A stretch of DNA of 8,316 nucleotides from Nitrospinota bacterium (GTDB lineage: Bacteria > Nitrospinota > Nitrospinia > JACRGO01): NCBI GenBank assembly GCA_016212295.1, contig JACRGO010000097.1, positions 1 to 8,316 on the forward strand. Direction: 5' to 3'. This document shows, piece after piece, positions 1-4,346 of the stretch. Both the position numbers and the translations under genes were made by a program. Below the pieces are notes generated by a model. It ran no database searches and was not told where the DNA came from. It saw only the letters and a program-made list of their open reading frames with translations. Within the stretch, counting starts at the first letter, position 1, and every line of letters starts with the position of its first letter.

Positions 1-83
1 AAGTGGTGATAATAGGAAACTTGATAATAAATGGATACCCAAACAAATATTTTCGAAAAGGAGAAATTCACACTACCAAATTT

Positions 84-137
84 TTTCCTTTGAAAAATTC
101 CCCTCTTGAGAGGGATGGCCGAAGGCCGGGGTGTGTC
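84..137. repeat. REP-like intergenic palindromic element
   Basis: The stretch contains two adjacent dyads: CCCTCT-TG-AGAGGG at 101-114 and GGCC-GAA-GGCC at 117-127, ending in GGGGTGTGTC. The arrangement 'CCCTCTTGAGAGGG, GGCCGAAGGCC, GGGGTGTG' looks like a dispersed intergenic palindromic repeat rather than coding DNA. Only one copy is present in this window, so the repeat status rests on its structure and on resemblance to elements I recall from other genomes; it is not proven here. Confidence 0.45.
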
Positions 138-162
138 AGCGTGCTTTTTATACCAATCGCAT

Positions 163-190
163 GTTTGCCATTCATGGCAAACTTTTTTTT
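163..190 (+). terminator. Rho-independent terminator, + strand
   Basis: GTTTGCCA (163-170) and TGGCAAAC (175-182) form a perfect stem around a TTCA loop, followed directly by eight T residues (183-190). This is a textbook intrinsic terminator for rightward transcription. No + strand gene is visible between 1 and 162, so the transcript it ends must start outside the window. It also lies just past the end of the minus-strand BRO-N pseudogene, but on that strand no T-run follows the hairpin. Confidence 0.75.
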
Positions 191-202
191 CAAGACAGCT
201 TC

Positions 203-546
203 TTAGCCTCGCTCACCACAACCTCTCCTGATTTTCTTTTTCGATTGTGCCGTAGGCAAAAAATTCTCATCGGTCACCACGCTCTTTCCGGTTTTTTGCT
301 CCAGATCAAGGCGCGCTTTTTTGGCGATCTTTCCGCAACCAGCTTCAACCGGTTACATTTTGTAACCATTTGACTCCCCTCGTTTTTCAAAACCTTCCAG
401 TAATTTCTGGCCGCCTGATAATCCGGCTGCTGAATCAACGCCGCGATGATGTCCACCACGGAAAAATACCAAAGATTGGCTTGGTCATCATAAACTCTAC
501 GAATTTTGTAGTCCTCGAAAACAGCCAGTGCTTGTTGTTTATTCAT
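203..546 (-). pseudogene. BRO-N family phage antirepressor, internally deleted and frameshifted
   Basis: Translation from the ATG at 546 gives a typical BRO-N domain start: MNKQQALAVFEDYKIRRV, then WYFSVVDIIAAL, DYQAARNYWKVLK and VTKCNRLKL. After about residue 70 the frame runs into RSPKKRALIW and stops at 274. One frame over, the same DNA reads IAKKARLDLEQKTG, then KSVVTDENFLP, to a stop at 203-205, which resembles the C-terminal tail of full-length BRO-N proteins. The middle of a normal family member is therefore missing and the two ends are out of frame. A Shine-Dalgarno (AGAGGTGG) precedes the ATG. BRO-N proteins are DNA-binding antirepressors common in prophages and other mobile DNA; this copy is probably dead. 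The family call is from recognisable motifs, without a profile search. Confidence 0.75.
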
Positions 547-580
547 ATTCCACCTCTACTGATTGCTCGCTGCTTCAGCC

Positions 581-597
581 GTCGACAAATTGTCGAC
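581..597. promoter_or_regulatory. Perfect 17-bp palindrome upstream of the BRO-N gene
   Basis: GTCGACAA-A-TTGTCGAC is a perfect dyad centred 43 bp upstream of the BRO-N start codon at 546. Its position suits an operator. It could also be coding in origin: on the minus strand this stretch can be read as part of an open frame ending at the BRO-N ribosome-binding site, so a remnant upstream gene is an alternative explanation. Confidence 0.35.
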
Positions 598-639
598 AAC
601 TGAAATCCGTCCTATATTTTCACGCGGATTTTATTTTTC

Positions 640-714
640 TCAAAAGCCACGAGCGATAGCGGCTTCCAGTTTCAGTTGGTTACAATTTGTAACCGACTGA
701 CTGCCCTCCTTATT
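640..714 (-). pseudogene. Second BRO-N antirepressor remnant
   Basis: Between in-frame stops at 715-717 and 640-642 the minus strand reads NKEGSQSV then TNCNQLKLEAA before IARGF-stop. This matches the EGSQMVTKCNRLKLVAE segment of the neighbouring pseudogene (203-546) residue for residue apart from a few changes, with the same GGTTACAA...TTGTAACC dyad in the DNA (678-694). It has no start codon and is only 24 codons long, so it is a fragment of a second, duplicated copy. Both copies lose similarity to intact family members at the same point, just after LKL. Confidence 0.6.
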
Positions 715-730
715 TCAAATGACAAAGATG

Positions 731-840
731 TCGGTAGACCCCGAACATTGAACCTTGCCTCCAGCTTTCAGCTTCCTGAATTCTGTATCTTGTTTCCTGC
801 TCCCTGACATCTGCCCCCTTGCTTCTGAATCCTGGTTTTG
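731..840. repeat. Degenerate word-like repeat tract
   Basis: The + strand reads as a loose run of roughly 8-12 bp units: GAACATTGAACCTTG, CTTTCAGCTTCCTG, AATTCTGTATCTTG, TTTCCTGCTCCCTG, TTGCTTCTGAATCCTG. The units share a TTCCTG/ATCCTG core but vary too much for a simple tandem repeat. It fills most of the space between the BRO-N remnants and the pYEATS gene. Open frames crossing it are repeat artefacts, not genes. The first 25 codons on the minus strand after 901 (start MIMGKPIAAHPP) overlap the preceding stop as TAATG and could be a truncated downstream gene, but nothing else supports that. Confidence 0.55.
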
Positions 841-900
841 CTTGCTTAGGTTTCTGTGTAAGCATTGGAGGGTGTGCTGCAATAGGTTTCCCCATGATCA

Positions 901-1563
901 TTATTGTTTGTGGACAAAATCAGCGTCGCGGTCTTCTGTCCTCCGGATTTTGTGTTGAGCGTCTATCATCTTTCCCATTTCAAAATCTATATATCTGTTT
1001 AACACTACTACTGTCCCATCTTTTAAATGCACACGACATGTACAAAGAAAAGGACCATATGCGGATGTAGATATCCCGATTACGCCCCGCTTGGGATATT
1101 CTTTGAATACTTTGTTTCCCCACATATGACCAAAGAAAAACTCTGAGAATTCGACAGCTGAAAGATCGGTAGTTTTATGCTTAATCAGATAAATGTAGAT
1201 ATCGTACTTCTGTCCGGAAGATCGCGAAGGCGTCAGCACATGAGTAAGAAAATAACCGTCGTTTTTTTTGTAAATATCATTACGTTCCTGCTCCCAACTT
1301 AGTGCAGCTTTATCTATGGCAATGTTTTTATCCTGCGAGGGCTGGGCATATTCTAACTGTTTGAGGTCCTCCCCAATTTCTAATGGACCTGCTTTAAAAG
1401 AACTGCCTCTTTCAATACGTTGCCTAACCGCTCCGATTATTTCACGCGCTTGTTTTTTATAGATGAAGAGCACAATAGAAATGAAAGCGGGCCAGACAAA
1501 CGATTGAAGAAGCGGTACATATGGTTGGAGTTTATCAAGTGCTTTCGCGATAAATTGTATCAT
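901..1563 (-). CDS. Single-pass membrane protein with predicted pYEATS domain
   Basis: The 220-residue protein starts at the ATG at 1563, preceded by GGGAG at normal spacing. A longer frame back to 1725 (TTG) lies inside an inserted MITE and is rejected. Residues about 16-36 form one hydrophobic membrane segment followed by basic residues (YKKQAREIIGAVRQRIERG), then the juxtamembrane motif FKAGPLEIG at 57-64. From about 117 the domain shows YDIYIYLIKHKTTDLS, VEFSEFFFGHMWGNKVF, GISTSAYGPFLCTC and NRYIDFEMG. This pattern fits the prokaryotic YEATS (pYEATS) domain as I recall it; the family is predicted from comparative genomics to act as a sensor in bacterial immunity and conflict systems. The ligand is unknown. 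The gene appears richer in A and T than the central housekeeping genes. No effector partner such as a caspase or nucleotide cyclase is visible nearby. Domain assignment is by eye, moderately sure. Confidence 0.7.
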   Translation of the reverse strand: MIQFIAKALDKLQPYVPLLQSFVWPAFISIVLFIYKKQAREIIGAVRQRIERGSSFKAGPLEIGEDLKQLEYAQPSQDKNIAIDKAALSWEQERNDIYKKNDGYFLTHVLTPSRSSGQKYDIYIYLIKHKTTDLSAVEFSEFFFGHMWGNKVFKEYPKRGVIGISTSAYGPFLCTCRVHLKDGTVVVLNRYIDFEMGKMIDAQHKIRRTEDRDADFVHKQ

Positions 1564-1602
1564 GTGTTTTCTCCCTGCTGCCCAAGTTATCCTGTTTCCT
1601 AT

Positions 1603-1732
1603 GAGCCTCTTGCAAAAATCAAAAATGGTTGTCATTTCGCCGTTTTTTGAGTCGAAATCCAGTGCCTTTGTATTAAAAACCTCTGGATTCCGGCTTAAAA
1701 ACTGCCGGAATGGCGAGTTTTGCAAGAGGCTC
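1603..1732. mobile_element. 130-bp MITE with 15-bp inverted ends and CTAT target duplication
   Basis: GAGCCTCTTGCAAAA at 1603-1617 is the exact reverse complement of TTTTGCAAGAGGCTC at 1718-1732. The element is flanked by CTAT on both sides (1599-1602 and 1733-1736), as expected of a target-site duplication. Inside, ATTCCGGC (1687-1694) and GCCGGAAT (1704-1711) make a REP-like hairpin. No coding capacity is visible, so it would need a transposase in trans. It lies 40 bp upstream of the pYEATS start codon and truncates an open frame entering from the other side. Confidence 0.8.
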
Positions 1733-1907
1733 CTATTATAATCACTTTTAAAATTATAACCGGAAAAACGGCTTTATGGTATAAATATTTCAATGTTTTT
1801 GCAAGGTATAATTCACCTTGCATCCAGTCCCATATAATTTTCCTTTCTTCCACTTTTGGAAGACCGGACAACGCCTTCCTGACACGCTCCGTGTCATAAT
1901 GTTTCAT
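1695..1907 (-). pseudogene. Unrecognised short ORF truncated by the MITE
   Basis: From the ATG at 1907 the minus strand encodes about 58 native residues (MKHYDTERVRKALSGLPKVE, then ERKIIWDWMQGELYLA and a hydrophobic stretch around AVFPVIILKVIII) before running into the MITE, where the last dozen residues are element-derived. I do not recognise it. The ATG overlaps the stop of a further open frame (GELGNKMREALGA-stop, ending at 1904), an ATGA overlap typical of translational coupling; that upstream frame fades into repeat DNA near 1994. If the MITE and one CTAT copy are removed, this frame continues in register into the pYEATS gene. It may be the broken front part of the same gene, a separate short gene, or a chance open frame. 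Confidence 0.35.
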
Positions 1908-1993
1908 GCGCCAAGCGCCTCCCTCATTTTATTCCCCAATTCTCCGAGGGCCTTGATGGAGCACGCATGAGCCTCGAAGTTGTTTATTCCAAT

Positions 1994-2083
1994 GGCGCGA
2001 CTTCTCCGCAACCAAAAGGAAAACAAAATCCCAAATCCCAAATGACAAATGACAAATAGCAAATTACAAATTACAAATTGTGA
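1994..2083 (+). repeat. Intergenic repeat module, copy 1 (AAATGACAAAT-type)
   Basis: The order is GGCGCG, a decayed GC-rich dyad, CAACCAAAAGGAAAACAAAAT, then a tract of AAATCCCA / AAATGACA / AAATTACA words. The reverse complement of 4241-4323 shows the same order: GGCGCGGCAGAGCCGC, AAACAAAAGTGAAACAAAAT, then the AAAT-word tract with the shared run GACAAATAGCAAATTACAAA. The two are therefore diverged copies of one module in opposite orientation. Function unknown. Confidence 0.6.
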
Positions 2084-2089
2084 TACAGA

Positions 2090-2292
2090 TTAATTCTACT
2101 CAGACAGATATTTTGTAAATTTGAAGCAATAGGAAAGTCTTTCCAAAAAAGCGCCCTGACGTCACCCTGAACTTGTTTCAGGGTCTCATAACGCATTGTT
2201 ATTATTAGATGCTGAAACAAGTTCAGCATGACAAAATACACGGTTTTTGGAAAAACTAACCTGCTACCATTTATCTGTCTGAGTAGAATTAA
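2090..2292. mobile_element. 203-bp foldback element with 21-bp perfect terminal inverted repeats
   Basis: The left end 2090-2110 (starting TTAATTCTAC, ending CAGACAGATA) is a perfect inverted match of 2272-2292. Nested within it are CACCCTGAACTTGTTTCAGGG (near 2163-2183) and GCTGAAACAAGTTCAGCATGACA (near 2211-2233), a widespread REP-type palindrome, and further paired segments (TTTCCAAAAA on the left, TTTTTGGAAAA on the right). The whole element could fold into one long imperfect hairpin. No clear target duplication is visible and there is no real gene inside. A non-autonomous MITE or foldback element is the best call. Confidence 0.7.
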
Positions 2293-2306
2293 ATTATTTT
2301 TTATAA

Positions 2307-2342
2307 AATCCGTGTAACCGGTGAAACCCGTGGTTAAAAATA
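2307..2342 (+). repeat. CCGTGTAAC...CCGTGGTTAAA word-type repeat
   Basis: ATCCGTGTAACCGGTGAAACCCGTGGTTA-type text recurs in altered form at 4324-4352 (GTGATCGGTGGAATCCGTGGTTTATT). It is a short dispersed intergenic word pattern lying between the foldback element and the RRM promoter. Together with the preceding elements it accounts for most of the gene-free stretch 1908-2350. Confidence 0.35.
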
Positions 2343-2359
2343 CTTTTAAAAGCACACCC

Positions 2360-2388
2360 TTGCCTTCGATTAAAAGTTATCGTATTAT
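2360..2388 (+). promoter_or_regulatory. Sigma-70-type promoter for the RRM gene
   Basis: TTGCCT (2360-2365) and TATTAT (2383-2388) are separated by exactly 17 bp and match the consensus at 4/6 and 5/6 positions. Initiation near 2395 would give a leader of about 150 nt before the RRM start codon. There is no competing gene between. Predicted from sequence only. Confidence 0.5.
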
Positions 2389-2462
2389 TTTAGCTCGTAC
2401 GGTGAAGCTTCCACGGGAGACCATCACTAATAATTCCACAACTCTTTAGGCGTCCGCCATTT

Positions 2463-2508
2463 TCAGCCGGTCCATCGACAGGCCGGCTGACACGAACCGG
2501 TTGGGTTC
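2463..2508 (+). promoter_or_regulatory. Two leader hairpins upstream of the RRM gene
   Basis: TCAGCCGG (2463-2470) pairs perfectly with CCGGCTGA (2483-2490) around a 12-nt loop. GAACC (2494-2498) pairs with GGTTC (2504-2508) around a 5-nt loop. Both lie in the predicted long 5' leader and neither is followed by a T-run, so they are not terminators. A structured leader on an RNA-binding-protein gene suggests possible autoregulation or temperature response; that is inference. It matches no riboswitch class I know. Confidence 0.4.
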
Positions 2509-2543
2509 AATCTATTAAAGTTTAATAAAAAAAGGAGGTCAGG

Positions 2544-2978
2544 ATGAATATTTACGTCGGCAATATTTCGCATGACGCAACAGAGGATGATTTGCGGGAG
2601 GCTTTCGCGGCTTTTGGCCAGATCGATTCCGTAAGTATTATCAAGGACAAATTCAGCGGCGAATCAAGAGGGTTCGGGTTTGTTGAAATGCCCGACAAAG
2701 GCGAGGCCCAGGCCGCCATTGAAGGCATGAACGGGAAGGACTTGAAGGGACGGGACCTCTCCGTCAATGAGGCCCGCCCACGTGAAGAACGCAGCGGCGG
2801 CAGGGGCGGAAGGCCGGGCGGCGGTGGTGGTGGAAGGCCGGGTGGCGGCGGTGGATATGGCGGAGGTGGAAGACACGGCGGCGGCGGAAGGCCGGGCGGC
2901 GGTGGCGGACACGGCGGCGGTGGAAGATCTGGCGGAGGACCAGGCGGAGCAAGGAGGGGCGGAGGACGGCCCTTCTAA
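2544..2978 (+). CDS. Glycine-rich RRM RNA-binding protein
   Basis: The 144-residue protein has a single RNA recognition motif at residues 1-80, with RNP2 (IYVGNI, 3-8) and RNP1 (RGFGFVEM, 42-49) both intact, including the aromatic residues that stack on RNA bases. Residues about 84-144 form a glycine/arginine tail built of RPGGGGG, YGGGG, RHGGGG and RSGGG units, like the Gly-rich tails of cyanobacterial Rbp and eukaryotic GRP proteins. Such bacterial proteins bind single-stranded RNA in the cytoplasm and are often cold- or stress-linked. The start is fixed by a strong AGGAGGT 5 bp before the ATG. It is monocistronic: own promoter-like sequence, structured leader and strong terminator. The long frames on the opposite strand are by-products of the Gly codons. 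The domain call is firm; the target RNAs are unknown. Confidence 0.95.
   Translation: MNIYVGNISHDATEDDLREAFAAFGQIDSVSIIKDKFSGESRGFGFVEMPDKGEAQAAIEGMNGKDLKGRDLSVNEARPREERSGGRGGRPGGGGGGRPGGGGGYGGGGRHGGGGRPGGGGGHGGGGRSGGGPGGARRGGGRPF
2796..2972 (+). repeat. GGC/GGT-rich coding repeat of the RRM tail
   Basis: The tail is encoded by near-repeats of GGAAGGCCGGGCGGCGGTGG and shorter GGCGGCGGTGGA units, so the coding strand is extremely G-rich and almost free of C runs. Expansion or contraction by recombination is expected. Runs such as GGTGGTGGTGG could form G-quadruplexes in the mRNA. Confidence 0.7.
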
Positions 2979-3024
2979 ATATAAAGGCATTACACATCCT
3001 GATTGACGTTTTCATTCATGGCGG

Positions 3025-3071
3025 CAGCCGCGGTTTTAAGTGGAATTAAAACCGCGGCTGTTCCTTTTATT
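3025..3071 (+). terminator. Intrinsic terminator of the RRM gene
   Basis: A perfect 15-bp stem (CAGCCGCGGTTTTAA at 3025-3039 with its complement at 3046-3060) encloses a 6-nt loop and is followed by TTCCTTTTATT. The T-run is interrupted but the stem is very strong. It separates the RRM gene from the cyclophilin operon. Confidence 0.85.
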
Positions 3072-3150
3072 CCGCACCTCCACCGGATTTTGCGGACGAA
3101 TGATTCATTTTAATTTTGATCAAAAATTTATTTATTGAAGAGAGACTCCC

Positions 3151-3675
3151 ATGAAAACCTCATCCATTAAATCTATTGTATCCATAGCCATCCTCTTTCT
3201 ACTCATTTTTTCCTTTCAAAACGCCAATGCGGAAAAGAAAAACCCCTTTGTCACCCTGGAAACCAGTAAGGGTGAAATCACCATTGAACTCTACCCCAAG
3301 AACGCCCCTGTGACGGTCGCTAACTTCCTGAAATTGATCGGCAGAAAATTCTACGACGGCCTGACCTTTCATCGCTATGAGCCTAATTTCGTAATTCAGG
3401 GGGGCGATCCAAAAGGAGACGGGACCGGCGGCCCTGGTTATACCGTCAAGGACGAACATCAAAACGGTCTGATACACGTGAAGGGCGCCGTGGCAATGGC
3501 AAGGACAATGGCCCCGAATTCCGCAGGAAGCCAGTTTTATATATGCCTGGAAAAAATTCCCCACCTGGACAACCAATACACCGTTTTCGGGCAAGTGGTC
3601 CAGGGTATGGACGTGGCCTTACAATTAAGGGCGGGCGATACCATGAAAAAAGTCACCGCCAAGGAATTCGAGTAA
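3151..3675 (+). CDS. Secreted cyclophilin-type peptidyl-prolyl cis-trans isomerase
   Basis: The 174-residue protein opens with a Sec signal peptide (basic MKTSSIK, hydrophobic core to about residue 21, likely cleavage after ANA at 27), so it should act in the periplasm. The cyclophilin domain follows at about 32-170: FHR at 73-75 with the catalytic arginine, VIQGGDP at 81-87, MARTMAPNSAGSQFYICL at 116-132 and the closing LDNQYTVFGQVV at 139-150. Length and motif order fit the compact bacterial PpiA/PpiB type. It catalyses cis-trans isomerisation of X-Pro bonds in folding proteins. The stop is 17 bp before the cytochrome gene on the same strand, so the two are probably co-transcribed. GAAGAGAG just upstream of the ATG serves as ribosome-binding site. 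Function confident; not assigned to ppiA or ppiB specifically. Confidence 0.95.
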   Translation: MKTSSIKSIVSIAILFLLIFSFQNANAEKKNPFVTLETSKGEITIELYPKNAPVTVANFLKLIGRKFYDGLTFHRYEPNFVIQGGDPKGDGTGGPGYTVKDEHQNGLIHVKGAVAMARTMAPNSAGSQFYICLEKIPHLDNQYTVFGQVVQGMDVALQLRAGDTMKKVTAKEFE

Positions 3676-3692
3676 CATAGGAGTGAAGTCTT

Positions 3693-4136
3693 ATGCGCGG
3701 CCCTGATTCCATGGTCAAAAAATATCTCTTTCTCGCCTTTATTCTCACAACCCTTGGACCAGTGCAAGCGCAGTCCGGCGCTCAAGAAAAGGTCCAGACC
3801 CAGGAAACCAAAAAGAAATATTCCGTTGACGCAAACATCGTCCTGAGCAAGGCCAGGGAGAACTATCTGCTTCACTGCTCCCAATGCCACGGGGAAAAGG
3901 GGGACGGGAAAGGGCCGGTTGGGGAATCCCTGGACGCCCCTCCACGGAACCACCAAGACTCGGCGATCATGGGCCGCCGCACGGACGAGGATATTTTCAA
4001 GGTGATAAGCGGGGGAGGACTGGCGCTTGGCCTGTCTGAATCCATGCCTCCACACAGCTCAATAATTCCAGAGGACGAAAGACGGGGGCTTGTTAAGTAT
4101 ATCCGGAAGCTGTGCAATTGCGAATATAAAAAATAA
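3693..4136 (+). CDS. Periplasmic monohaem cytochrome c
   Basis: The 147-residue protein has an N-terminal signal peptide (MVKKYLFLAFILTTLGPVQA from residue 7; cleavage near VQA/Q, about 26-27). A single c-type haem motif CSQCH is at 62-66 in the context YLLHCSQCHGEKGDGKGPVG, and ESMPPHS provides the likely axial methionine (M118). The closing helix is GLVKYIRKL. This is a class I, cytochrome c555/CccA-like small electron carrier (cytochrome c domain about 52-142). The start at 3693 is chosen because AGGAG sits 8 bp upstream; the second ATG at 3711 has no such site. It is 17 bp after the cyclophilin, suggesting one transcript. Two extra cysteines (C141, C143) near the C-terminus are not part of a second haem motif. 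Its electron donor and acceptor cannot be told from this window. Confidence 0.93.
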   Translation: MRGPDSMVKKYLFLAFILTTLGPVQAQSGAQEKVQTQETKKKYSVDANIVLSKARENYLLHCSQCHGEKGDGKGPVGESLDAPPRNHQDSAIMGRRTDEDIFKVISGGGLALGLSESMPPHSSIIPEDERRGLVKYIRKLCNCEYKK

Positions 4137-4140
4137 AGTT

Positions 4141-4212
4141 TTATGAAGCACCAAATCTCAATTGCCAAATAACAAATAAATCTCAATAACCAAAATCACA
4201 AAAAAACAAACA
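4141..4212. repeat. AAAT-word repeat tract after the cytochrome gene
   Basis: The + strand reads CAAATCTCAATTGCCAAATAACAAATAAATCTCAATAACCAAAATCAC, the same kind of AAAT/CAAATAAC word text as at 2030-2083. It faces the inverted module at 4241-4323. The convergent intergenic region 4137-4346 holds these repeats and no gene; no convincing terminator for either flanking gene was found. Confidence 0.45.
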
Positions 4213-4240
4213 AGGAAATGACATTGTTTGGGGCATTCGG

Positions 4241-4323
4241 TAATTGCAATTTGTAATTTATTTGTAATTTGCTATTTGTCATCTGGAATTTTGTTTCACT
4301 TTTGTTTGCGGCTCTGCCGCGCC
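4241..4323 (-). repeat. Intergenic repeat module, copy 2 (AAATGACAAAT-type)
   Basis: This is the inverted partner of 1994-2083, with the GC dyad better preserved here: GCGGC-TCT-GCCGC at 4308-4320. On the minus strand the dyad is followed by AAACAAAAGTGAAACAAAAT and the AAAT-word tract. The dyad is not followed by a T-run on either strand, so it is unlikely to be a plain terminator. Confidence 0.55.
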
Positions 4324-4346
4324 ATGTGATCGGTGGAATCCGTGGT

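Noticed and set aside
710-901. 63-residue minus-strand frame after the pYEATS gene as a full gene
   Set aside because: More than half of it is a translation of the degenerate repeat; only the first ~25 codons could be native.
1564-1725. N-terminal extension of the pYEATS gene to a TTG at 1725
   Set aside because: The extension lies mostly inside the MITE, including its terminal repeat, and the ATG at 1563 has its own Shine-Dalgarno.
2552-3015. Long minus-strand and third-frame open frames over the RRM gene
   Set aside because: They are by-products of the Gly-rich GGC/GGT codons; their Arg/His/Ala-rich translations are low complexity and have no ribosome-binding sites.
3199-4186. Minus-strand frames opposite the cyclophilin and cytochrome genes
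   Set aside because: Shadow frames: the + strand proteins carry full catalytic and haem motifs, whereas these show none.
4308-4320. GCGGC-TCT-GCCGC hairpin as the shared terminator of the cytochrome and TerC genes
   Set aside because: Short stem with a 3-nt loop and no T-run on either strand; it is part of a repeat module.
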